From contig NW_005434572.1 of assembly GCF_000315625.1 (NCBI RefSeq), positions 179,617 to 209,616 of the forward strand: a stretch of DNA of 30,000 nt. The letters run 5' to 3'. Positions within the stretch are counted from its first letter, which is position 1; each line of letters starts with the position of its first letter. This stretch comes from Guillardia theta CCMP2712 (lineage: Eukaryota > Cryptophyceae > Pyrenomonadales > Geminigeraceae). The notes beneath the pieces are model-generated. The model was not told the DNA's origin. It saw only the letters and a list, made by a program, of their open reading frames with translations, and ran no database searches. The translations under genes and the position numbers were made by a program. Positions 21,133 through 30,000 of the stretch are shown one piece after another.

Positions 21133-23762
21133 ATGAACAGTTACATTCGCGTGTCCCTGGCTGTTCTCCTGGTGGCACTTGCCCCAGTTCACTCCCTTTT
21201 CCACCCCGGAGTGAACACCATCACCCCCGATGCTCCGAAGCTGAGGAGCCTGGGTGCCCAACAGGGGATTCTGCGTTCCGTTGCTGGGTCGCAGAATTTG
21301 AAGTCTCAGGTAAATAGGGCCATGCTCGCTCGCATTGCTATCGATCTTGTCACTAGATGCTCGCTTGCTTCGCCTCGGAACTTGTTGTGTCTGTATTTGT
21401 TGGCTGTGTTTGTTGACACTCGATCTTGTTAGGATTCCTTGAGGTTGAAAGGAGGAGTTACCTCGATCCTCAAGTCTTTGAAGGATGCTCTCTTCCCGGT
21501 CGAGACCTGGTCTGTTATGTGACCTTTTGAATGACAATGTCTGACTCGAAGGATCAGGGAAATGCCCAAGTTCTTCTCGATGTCTGCTATGATGTTCATG
21601 ATCATCTACATCTACACCACTGTGCGTGACACCAAGGACACCCTGGTCGTGTCTACATGCGGAGCTGAGAGCATCACGTTCCTCAAGGTGAATGAAATGT
21701 TTGATATGGCACAGCACCCTGATTTAATGGTGGGGTTGAATTCAAACAGGTTTATGGTGTTCTCCCAGCCGCCACCATGTTCATGCTCTACTACTCTCGC
21801 ATCTCGAACATCTTCTCGAAGAAGGCTCTTTTCTACGTGACGGCACTTCCTTTTATGGTGATTGTAAAGCTTCACTGTTACTTGCTCTCAGGCTGGTTGT
21901 GTAGGCGTTCTATGCTGTCTTCGCGTACTTCATCTACCCCAATAGGGAAATCTTGCACCCCCCAATCCCTCAGGATCTCGACGAGCGTTGGAAGGTATGG
22001 ATCAGTACTTGAAAGTTATCTTGGTATCTCAGCATCGATTCAGTATGCCGTCTCTCTCCTTTCCAACTGGAGCTACTCCCTCTTCTACGTCGTCTCAGAA
22101 TTGTGGGGATCTGTTGGAGTTTCTGTGCTCTTCTGGCAGCTTGCCAACGACATCATTCCCGTCTGGCAGGTGAAAGCTGCACTAAAATACTGAGTCTGCT
22201 TCTTTGACTTCCCTGTGTACAGGCTAACAGGTTCTACCCTCTCTTTGGACAGCTTGCCAACATCGCACCAATCTGTGCTGGACAGGTGCCATTCTTGATT
22301 CTGTCGCTTAGTAATCGGCGTCTAAAGCTTGACCTCAACAGACTGTTGCATACTTTGCTCACCTTTCCGACAAAGGAGACGATGCCTTTGGCGTTGCTCT
22401 TCAGGTAGCTTAAACTTTGATATTTTCAAACACTTGTGAGTATCTGGGCAGCAAACTACCGTTCTTATTCTTGCGGCGGGAGCTTGCTTGATGCTCTTGT
22501 ACCATTACATTGGCGTGCTGGATGAGCGTGATGAGAAGTTGGGCCGCAAGGTAGAATATTTTCTCTCGTCGAGCTAGATCGAAAATTTTCTTACCCAAGG
22601 CTCTGATAGGGAGAGAACACTGTCAAGGCCAAGAAGTCCAAGCCAAAAATGGGGATGGTTGACAGCTTTAAGGTGCTTCACGAAAAAAGTGTGTGCATGC
22701 TCAGTCTGATACCTGGATCCCTTTAGTTCCTTCTTCAACAGAAGTATCTCGGATATCTGTGCATCCTCGTTGTCAGCTACGGTCTCTCGATCAACCTCAC
22801 CGAAGTTATCTGGAAGAAGATGGTGAAGCAAGCTCATCCCAACAAGAAGGACTATCAGGTCCGCAAGTTGGATGGTCAATAGGAAACCTAAATTATTTGC
22901 AGATCTTCATGGGCCATTACTCATCGATGGTTGGCGCTGCTACTTTCATTATCATCTTCTTCGGTTCCAACATCGTGAAGCACTTGGGGTGGAGGGTGAG
23001 ATTTGTGCAGTCAAGAAGCCATACTCTTTACTTACATTTCACCGTTCTAGATTGGGGCCTTGACCACTCCAGTATTGATGGGTGGCTTGGCAGCACCATT
23101 CTTTGCCTACGTCATCACTCAGGTTGATGTCATGTAAGGATGAAGCTCCCGAAACCGAGTATTCTTTTTAGGATGTCAGAACAAATGAGAAGGCTTTGTG
23201 GACAGCGGTGTATGTCGGCATGGTCCAGAACATTCTCTCCAAGGCAATCAAGTACGCCTTGTTCGACCCGACCAAGGAGATGGCATACATTCCCCTTGAC
23301 CAGGAGTCTAAGGTGACCGATTCGTTCTGGGTTTGCGCATGCTCAAAGTGAGACAGGTGAAAGGAAAAGCCGCTATCGACGTTCTTGCTGCACGTATTGG
23401 CAAGTCTGGAGGAGCTTTAGTTCAACAGGTTCGTTTGCATTGGTAGAAAGCATGTTTCGTGACTACTCCTTCGTGAAGGCTATTGTCATCATCTTCGGTA
23501 ACATCATCAATGGTGCCAGCTCTGTTGCAGCTGTATTCTTCGGTAAGTGCATTGTTTGGATATCTGTTCTTTCTTGGTCGTAACTTGTCTCGGTTGCAGC
23601 TACCATTGCTGTTTGGATCTATGGTGTTATGGGACTTGCTACGATGTTTGAGGAGAAGGTGCTTGAATGCTTTGTGAATATCTTGGATGCTGACACATTC
23701 CAAAGCTCAAGGAGGGCAAGAAGAATGAGTCCAAGGATGGCAAGGACAACAAGAAGAAGTGA
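21133..23762 (+). CDS. NTT: Plastid-type ATP/ADP translocase (NTT family)
   Basis: Eighteen exons (21133-21309, 21433-21509, 21558-21687, 21750-21857, 21905-21994, 22044-22169, 22223-22285, 22342-22404, 22452-22550, 22610-22672, 22727-22858, 22903-22995, 23051-23122, 23172-23312, 23357-23428, 23479-23542, 23600-23658, 23706-23762) give 561 aa. NTT carriers exchange ATP for ADP across plastid envelopes and in Chlamydiae and Rickettsiae. Four charged residues known to matter in plant NTT1 have counterparts: K111 (RDTKDTLVV), E213 (SELWGSV), E358 (NLTEVIWKK) and K494 (GKSGGA). About twelve membrane segments follow the family layout, for example [17 protein letters not shown] and [19 protein letters not shown]. 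The N-terminus is bipartite: a signal peptide ([21 protein letters not shown]) then a transit-like stretch starting LFHPG. This suggests entry through the ER-linked outer membranes of a secondary plastid. The tail is lysine-rich. Confidence 0.96.
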
Positions 23763-23898
23763 ATGGGGAGACAGTGGGGATGGCCCTCTCCTCCGCTTAA
23801 ATGAATTTTTAGAGACCAACTCAGCGAACAAAAAGAATTCAACTCTTGAATCAGGACTCCGAATGTGGCATTCACCTGCCTCTTCTATCCTGCTTGGC

Positions 23899-25178
23899 TT
23901 ACTCAGGCTGCGCGGCCTCAAGCTTAAGAGGATGGCGCACCAGGACGACCTTCCTGAGGCTCACGCAGGGCTGAGTGTAAGGCTGCGACGTGCGCAGGCT
24001 CTCCAGGTGCTCGAATCCAGGAGGAAGCGTCCCTCCTCCAAACACCATCCTCTGTCCGGGAAGCATGTCATCTCTCCCCTTGCTCGTTGTAGTCGTCTTC
24101 TTGGACGACTTGTCCCTCTTGTAGTCGAAGGGCAACTCTTGGAACGGCGCAGACACAACATTCCAGGACTTGGACTCAGACGAGGTCAAAGAGATTTCAA
24201 CCCTGGACCCCTGAGGTCCTTGGATCATCGATACGATCTCGCTAACAGACTTTCCGACGATGCTGTAGCCGTTCACCTTGACCAATATATCGCCGACTCT
24301 CACTCGCCCTGACGCAGCGGCTGGACTGCCAGGAACGACCTTGGTAATCTTGTTCTCCCCCTTTGCGTCCTGTGTGAATAAGATGCCCACCCCACACACT
24401 TGGTTCTGTGCCGATGTGCTCTGGTTAAGAGGAGAGCTGTTGGCCTGCGCTGGTTGTGGTTGTTGAAGGGAGTTGCTTGCTATAGGCGTCTGCCAAAAAA
24501 ACCATTAGATGACGCATGTTTGAAGTGGAAATGGGTGGATTCTCAAAGGTCAAGAGAAAGTCAGCATAGGACGCACGAGCGTAACACGACGAGAAGGGAA
24601 GGAAAGGTTGATTGTCGCAATGGGATATAATGAGTGTAATACAAACCAACTCAAACACGTAGTATTGAACTCAATATCGAGTTAAAGATGTACAAAAAGG
24701 TGAAAATGCGGGACTAAATGGATAGGACTTGGCAGAAAGGAAATGAAATAGAATCTCGGCAATTGAGATGCTAATGAGATGATGAAAATTACAATGTTGG
24801 CATGCCACAGGGGAGAGGACAAGACAATGCACTTGAGATCACCTGTTGCGGCAGAGAGTGACGGGCTGGCCTGGTCCCGCCAGGTTCAGCCACGCTAGGC
24901 TGTGAGGCGACAGGAACATCATTGGCTGAAGGACGTGGGGGGACGGAGGAAGGTGACGGGGACATTCCGTCGCTGGGACCTTGTTCCGAAGGCGGGGTAG
25001 GGGCAGGAGGAGCAGGAGCAGACGAGATGGAGGACGGGGAAGAAAGGTTTGGGTGAGGGGATCCACTAGCAAGACGAGAGGAAGGAGAGGGAGAGGGAGA
25101 GACAGGAGCTGGTCCCGGCGAGCCCCCGCCAGCCCCATTGCGGAGGGAGGGAAGCTTGTAGCCCCCACGCGCCGCCAT
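23899..25178 (-). CDS. PDZ-domain protein with Pro/Ser-rich N-terminus
   Basis: Two exons, 25178-24843 and 24489-23899, in phase 0 (CAACAG|GTGATC and TTTTTGGCAG|ACGCC) give 308 aa. Residues 1-142 are low in complexity, rich in Pro, Ser and Ala. Residues 143-214 form a PDZ domain: CGVGILFTQDAKGENKITKV with a GVGI-type carboxylate-binding loop in place of GLGF, then VVPGSPAAASGRVRVGDILV and VNGYSIVGKSVSEIVSMIQG. Such domains bind C-terminal tails and scaffold complexes. A basic stretch (YKRDKSSKKTTTTSKGRDD) and a tail without known motif follow. The ATG at 25178 is the first in frame (MAARGGYKLPSL). The gene is convergent with NTT, leaving 136 bp between stop codons. The partner is unknown. Confidence 0.85.
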
Positions 25179-27072
25179 CGCTTGAAAAAGCTCCACGTCT
25201 CAGTCCCAGTGGGGGTTGTAATTTTCCATCCACTTGGTAAGATTATTTCAAATTGTATTATTTATTTTGAAAATAAAGATGAGGGTATTTTTCACCCTCC
25301 ACATGAATCTTGATCAGTCAACAGACTCAGAATTGGAATGAGGGTTGTTCCGAAGGAAGGGGTGGTTGGGTAGACGGAGTAGGGGGTAGGGTACATGTTG
25401 AGGAGCTTGGTATGACCAACTATGAAATAATGGCTGTAGGACGTCCTATCATGACGGGATGACTGGTGTAGGTTGTGATAGGGTAGGGTCATATACCCCA
25501 CCCACTTTGTAAGGGTAAAGGATGGGGTAATATTAGTGATATCTTGCATGGCACCAGCTACCACCACCACCCCTTAGACGATTGACCCCACCCTATTCAT
25601 TTACTATCAACAGCTACTGCATCAGACCGGTACTGAGATGTCAAGACTGACTGCGAAAGGTGAACCTTCCTTTCTCATACCCCTGGTCTTCCCTTGAATT
25701 CACCCCACCCTGTGAGCTGGGTCTCACCCCCCTCTTCAATCTCAGACCACCCCTCAATTTGAAGGATTTTGTACCCCCTCAACGTCCACCTTGATCACCC
25801 CCTATTCGCACCTCAAATACCACCTATCCCAGATACATCTTTTAGACCCCCCACCCAACCACCCCCCCTAGTATTCTTTATCCGCCCAGAGCCCCATTCC
25901 ACAGCTATGTACCCGTGCTCATTACCCAGATTGCCTCTTGAAAGGCCGGGTACATGAAACTACCCTACCCCATAGAGACTAATGTTATGTGGGGACCGTG
26001 GAGCACTGGAGCTCTGGGGTTATAGTCAAGCAATGTTGAATTGAATCAAACTAAATCATCTGATTCCCCTGGTTTGACCAATTAAATCAATTGTTGAATG
26101 CGAGTGCTTCTGAATGAAACCGATTTTGAGTTGCAGGTATCCACCACCCACCCCTCAATCCCATGTTGTCTTGGTTTGTCCTACCTCAGCAAAGAAGTCC
26201 CACAAAACTCTACCCACCCACCTCCTACCTACCCTCAATTTCACCACCCACCACCCCTACTCCCTCTTATTTTCTTTACTCGTCCACCCCCGTCCTCGAT
26301 GCCAACAAAGTGTGAATGACCCCTACCCCCACATTCGTCCTCCTAGCCCCCAAACCACCCCTCATCAATAGGTCCTACCCTCCTCTATCCACAGGTTACC
26401 CCACCCTTTCTTTGTGGACTTTTACCTTCACTATATCCATGCTGGGCTGACCTGGCGCCTCTCGACCATGGCGGGAAAAATTACGATGGAGGGGAAGAGG
26501 CGTTTTCGCGGCATGCTCCTCCGCGTTGGCACTTACATCATGGATTGTTCGCACGATCATGCTCTGCCGCTCTTGCTGCCCTCCTACTTCCTCTTCATGC
26601 TGTCCTCGGAAAGCAAAAGCTTTCTTTGTGCTCACTTCACTTCAAAACGCTGTTTGCAATGCTGGAATCCCCTCCTCCCCCCCCTCCCCTCCTTGTTCTC
26701 TTACTCATACCTCCATCAGCTAAATATTGAATCTCATGTCATGATTTTGTCAGTCAAACATGCCCTTCCTTAGAAGTCACATGCCTATCTTCCCGTTGTT
26801 GACCTGGGTGAAACCGTGGGTTGTTTTATTGAGGTCGCATCAATCATTGCTTGCTAAAGACACGAGCAAATATGATGATATTTCATCGTACAAGTCACGT
26901 GTCTTGACAGTGAGCAATCATGCAACATAGAGTGTTGATAGGGTTACTCTCTCATGTTCCCTCTCACCCCTCTGACGATTCCCTTTTGCGAAGTCGGTCA
27001 GCCAGTCGCCTTCTGACAGTTGGAGCTAGTTGAGTCGCGCACTCAAAATTGACGTCGGCGAGAGTGACGAGC
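25179..27072. other. Long divergent upstream region (PDZ / twin-SAM)
   Basis: No gene is supported. From 25360 to 25530 the plus strand is G-rich (GTAGGGGGTAGGGTACAT). From about 25560 to 26410 it turns C-rich (ACCACCACCCC, TGTACCCCCTCAAC, CTACCCTACCCC), with many Pro/Thr-coding spurious frames. The 26460-26770 part has an open plus frame beginning MAGKITMEGKRRFRGMLLR, but nothing confirms it. An imperfect inverted repeat sits at 26846-26918. Confidence 0.5.
26846..26918. repeat. Imperfect inverted repeat
   Basis: Outer arms ATTGCT (26846) and AGCAAT (26913), then AAGACACG (26857-26864) and CGTGTCTT (26898-26905), and inside them AAATAT (26868) and ATATTT (26878). The nested arms could form a cruciform or mark a small non-autonomous element or regulatory site. 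It lies about 155 bp upstream of the twin-SAM start. Confidence 0.5.
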
Positions 27073-28438
27073 ATGTGAGGGAGGGAGGGAGGGAGGGAGT
27101 GATCCTCCTACCTGACACGATTCTAGGTCATGCGAACAGGATTTGGTTGATTTTCTCGCCAAGCTGAAGCTGTGAGGACTTGGAGAGAGTGTAGAGTGGC
27201 CGATGACGACTGTACAGGTCAAGATGCAGAGAATATCTTGTTCAGAACAACGTCACCTCCTTGGACTCACTCAAGAAGTTGCCCGTGAACGATCTCAAGG
27301 CCATCGGCTTCCGAACTGAGGTCGGTCTGGGCGAATGAGCGTGAGAAGGGTAATCAAGGATGGTAGGTGAGGAGCCGCATTCAGAAATCTCTCAACAGCT
27401 CTGAGCCGGACACGGAATATTTCGAGGAGGAGAAGTATGTAACAGTTGACGAGGAGGAGGAAGCAGCCATTCAAGAGCAGAGCAAGCCCACCAGTGCGAA
27501 GAAGAAGAAGAAGAGTAAGGGAGCATATAAGCACGGCGGATCCTCATCCTCGAATCCAGTCAGCCTCGTCTCCCCTTGCCCCTTGCCTCTCACTCTTGCT
27601 GCTCACTCCAGGTTCCGGGAGAGGATGGATCGACTCTTGAGCCTCAGCTCGAACAGTTGCTCTCCACCCTCGGGCTATCGGAGTGTGCACCAGTGTTTCA
27701 ACGCAACAACATCACTAGCCTCGCCTCCTGTAGATTCGTGACGAAAGAGGCGCTGGTGGGGAACTTTGGGGTCCCGTCGGAGAAGGCTGGGCTCTTGCTA
27801 TCCTACATCATTTCTGCCTCACCAGGTGTCGCCCAGGAACGCCGGCTGCCGGTCCCCTTCTCCTTGTGCTGATGTTGTTTGCTGACGATTGTCGGTGCTG
27901 TCAGGAGCTGGCACCGGATCTAGACATGGTGAGGACCTTTCCTTGAGACGCCTTGACCTTGACCTCTGATGTCTGCAGATTGTTTCTTCGCTGAATCTCC
28001 CTGAGATCGATAGGCGGATGGTGAAAACGGCGCTGCAGACCAACGAGGTTCTCTCTGTCAGAGATGCAAAGGCGAAGCGATTCGCCATGATGAACGAGCT
28101 GGGTTTGTCTGCGGATGCGGCAACAGAGCTCGGCCGGCTGCTCGACGCTGGACCCGTGATGCCGCACCACATGCCCAACTCGTACCAACAGCAGCAGGCC
28201 GCGATGCAGGTAGGGGACCTCTCTCCGCGCCTGCTGGAGGCCTGCTGACGTCGTGCAGCAGCTGGGAGGAGGATCGGCGTCGGGGGCGCAGTATGCCTAC
28301 TCATACGGGCTCAACGGTCAGCTCTTCGGGCAGGATTTGTGGACGCCCAACCAGGCCTATGGAAATAGCTTTCAGGATTCAGTTTATTGGAACGGACAGC
28401 ACTCTAAGTATGCCCCTGCCGGCCCGCCACCGATGTAA
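27073..28438 (+). CDS. Twin-SAM-domain protein (start codon split by an intron)
   Basis: Proposed exons are 27073-27074 (AT of the ATG, plus 5' UTR), 27127-27171, 27218-27320, 27367-27558, 27612 to about 27827, 27905-27928, 27979-28209 and 28259-28438, giving about 330 aa. The first SAM domain (about 1-60) reads CEQDLVDFLAKLKL, LSRCREYLVQNNVTSLDSLK and VNDLKAIGFRTEVRSRIQKS. An acidic/Lys-rich linker (VTVDEEEEAAIQ, SAKKKKKSK) follows. A second SAM (about 124-182) reads LEQLLSTLGL, LSECAPVFQRNNITSLASC and GVPSEKAGLLLSYI. The two share the C-x5-NN-[VI]-TSL pattern. A helical segment (NLPEIDRRMVKTALQTNEVL, NELGLSADAATELGRLL) and a Gln/Gly/Tyr-rich tail end at GPPPM. SAM domains mediate protein or RNA binding. 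The 27827 donor is weak (27849 is an alternative); no orthologue is known to me. Confidence 0.78.
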
Positions 28439-28728
28439 GGACTTCATGCTGCTGCTGCTGCTGCTGCTACCGCTGTCACTGTCCTGCCCCTCACTCCTAC
28501 TGCTCCTTTTCCTCCCGCTCTCCTCCTCTTCGCTCCTCCTCTTTGTCTGATCCTGCCTCCTCCTTGTCTTCCTGCCATCTTCTTATTGGTCAACTCTCGT
28601 TTTCTCTGCTCCTGACTGACCCTGGTTGGGGAACACAGAAGATGACTTGATCGCATTTCTTACGGAATCGCGGAGATGGACATGTTTATGTAAAGTTTCC
28701 GCTGCTCTCCCTCTACCGACTCTTGCGC
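28439..28728. other. Short region between converging 3' ends
   Basis: This is the 3' flank of the twin-SAM gene, pyrimidine-rich with a (CTG)n-like run at 28448-28469. No gene is seen. Confidence 0.5.
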
Positions 28729-29846
28729 TCAGAGGCCTCGAGCAGCCTGACTTGCTCCTCCTCCCTCCTCTTCTCCTCTCGCGCTCTGATTGGCCTGCTC
28801 AATGAGTCATGAGAAAGGAAGACAGAGGAGGAAAAACACGAGGAGGAGGAGGGGGAGTTCCTGGAAGTGGTCGTGAAGGAGGAGGAGGATCGGGAGGAGG
28901 TGGAGGTGGAGGACGAATTGGTAATTGGTGGTGAAGGGGGGAGGAGAGAACAGGACCTTGCGCATGGCGTCAGGGAATCTCTTCCACGAGTATCCAATCC
29001 TGGGTGAGCAGTGAGGCAGAGGAGGAACGGGAGAATGTAGGAAACCATGCAAGAGCGTCGGGCGAGTTGAGGACAGGAGCAGTCTTAGCGGGTTTTCTGG
29101 TCCGAGTCAGTCCAATCCGAGAGAGAACAGACGGGGAGAGGAGAAAGGAGTAGGAGCGTGCTGATGAAAGTGAGGAAAGCAAAGGGAAGGGAAATTCATG
29201 ATGAGAAGAAAGGAGAAGCTGCTGGAAGGGAAAGGAAGGTAGAGGATAGGAAGCAGCACACGCAGCAGAACAGAGGAGGAGGGAGGGGTAGGAGCAAGGA
29301 GAGATTTACCTCTCGATAGTTCCGTTGTTCTTGGTTGTGTCAGGAAACTCATCGAAGTATCGACAATCAATCTCCGACTGAAAAGCAGTGAGAGGAGGAA
29401 GAGAGGAGGAGGAGGAGGAGGAGGAGGAGGAGGAGGAGGAGGAGGAGCCGAGGAGTCGAGTGGTGGCCGAGGAGAACGAGGACTGGTTGTAGGCGTGAAA
29501 GTGTGAGACGAGGAAGGAAAGGAAGAAGGGAGGGAGCTTGAGAGGGGGGGGAGGGAGAGAGGGGAAAGAGTTACCGAGAGCTCGGGGATGAAAGGTGCTG
29601 GAGATTTTCTAAGGTTGTCCCAGTCGATACCCTCGAAGAATGGATGAGCTCGAATCTCCTCCTCCTGTGTCTTTCGGTGACTTCGCATTCTCCTCCTCCT
29701 CTTTCCGCGCTCCTCCTCCTCCTCCTCCTCCTCCCCCTCGTCTTCCTTGTCCGTGCTGCTCCTTTTCCCCTCAGATCTTTCACCCTCAGGTTCACCTTTA
29801 GCCGATCTTGAGCGGAGCAGAGAAGCTTTCGGATGAGGTCAACGGC
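28729..29846 (-). CDS. NDR/LATS-like AGC kinase, C-terminal part only
   Basis: The gene enters from the right edge. Exons seen are 29846-29796 (AVDLIRKLLCSAQDRLK), 29664-29575 (EEEIRAHPFFEGIDWDNLRK, then SPAPFIPELS), 29377-29310 (SEIDCRYFDEFPDTTKNNG) and 28999-28957 (RIGYSWKRFPDAMRK), all in consistent phase. These are the last helices of the kinase domain and the AGC tail. The order HPFF-GIDWD-FIPEL-FDEFPD and then an F/I-GY-[ST]-[YW]-KRF motif is typical of NDR/LATS kinases, whose hydrophobic motif is phosphorylated by a STE20-type kinase; here the phosphosite would be the Ser of GYSWKRF. A last exon at 28794-28729 (starting ANQSARGEEEGGG) is tentative; in another frame it would read PIRAREEKRREEEQVRLLEA. 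The catalytic core lies outside the window. Confidence 0.85.
29406..29447. repeat. (GAG)n trinucleotide array
   Basis: About fourteen GAG/GGA units in the intron between the second and third visible kinase exons (29378-29574). The minus-strand transcript carries it as CTC repeats. Confidence 0.9.
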
Positions 29847-30000
29847 CTGAGGGGAGGATGAGCAAGATGAGAGGGGCGAGAGTGAAAGTGGATGGAGAAG
29901 CAAGAGAATTTGAGGAGATACGCTGGAGAGAGGGGTAGATTGAGGTGAAGGTGGAAGTCGACAAGTGAAGGGAGGAGAAGGGAGGAGAAGGGGTGAGGAG

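Noticed and set aside
21133-23762. Recent bacterial transfer of the NTT gene
   Set aside because: Its family is shared with Chlamydiae and Rickettsiae, but 17 introns and a bipartite leader show long residence in an algal nucleus.
26414-26773. Plus-strand ORF starting near MAGKITMEGKRRFRG
   Set aside because: After about 35 plausible codons it turns into Pro/Leu/Ser-rich sequence. I found no donor that leads in frame to the SAM exons, and no homology.

Overview
The window is eukaryotic nuclear DNA. It carries many short spliceosomal introns (about 35-250 nt, GT-AG), no operons, a tRNA with a TATA box, and eukaryote-specific families (COPI delta subunit, OST complex subunit, NOP9, an RJL-type GTPase, an NDR/LATS-type kinase). 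A plastid-type ATP/ADP translocase (NTT) with an N-terminal signal peptide followed by a transit-like stretch points to an alga with a secondary plastid. The retained RJL GTPase fits a flagellate. A cryptophyte such as Guillardia theta is my best guess; this is inference, since no database search was possible.

Layout, left to right: an unrecognised gene running off the left edge (-, 33-1027); NOP9-like PUF protein (-, 1660-4477); unrecognised 266-aa gene (-, 5604-6458); OSTC/DC2-like oligosaccharyltransferase subunit (+, 7716-8494); unrecognised single-pass membrane protein (-, 8527-9883); FHA-domain protein (+, 10278-12973); possible small gene (+, 13319-13582); RJL GTPase (-, 13894-15333); COPI delta-COP (+, 17113-18676); tRNA-Glu(CTC) (+, 19146-19217); 18-exon NTT translocase (+, 21133-23762); PDZ protein (-, 23899-25178); twin-SAM protein (+, 27073-28438); NDR/LATS-like kinase C-terminus (-, about 28729-29846, running off the right edge). 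From 6458 onward most protein genes alternate strand, giving convergent pairs with tight 3' ends (32 bp, 136 bp and about 290 bp) and divergent pairs with long shared upstream regions.

The exon models were built by hand. Almost every proposed GT-AG junction keeps phase, and total lengths divide by three; several rebuilt proteins align along their length with family members (delta-COP at 511 aa, RJL at 200 aa, NTT at 561 aa). The intergenic DNA falls into two kinds: GC-rich islands packed with GAGTCA/TGACTC and TCGGAC/GTCCGA words (4.5-5.25, 6.5-7.7 and 18.7-19.1 kb), and C-rich tracts with recurring GTACCCC or CCCTACCC words (about 9.9-10, 15.5-16.3, 19.6-20.9 and 25.4-26.4 kb). Simple repeats are very abundant and sit mostly in introns or upstream regions.

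The genes do not form one pathway. Three concern the secretory pathway (OSTC, delta-COP, membrane protein), one ribosome biogenesis, two signalling (FHA, NDR-like kinase), one probable flagellum-linked trafficking (RJL), and one plastid energy exchange. The most interesting points are a start codon apparently split by an intron (AT^G) in the twin-SAM gene, that protein's unusual architecture, the FHA gene with a 19-nt micro-exon and a C-terminal domain I do not recognise, and the two classes of word-rich upstream DNA.
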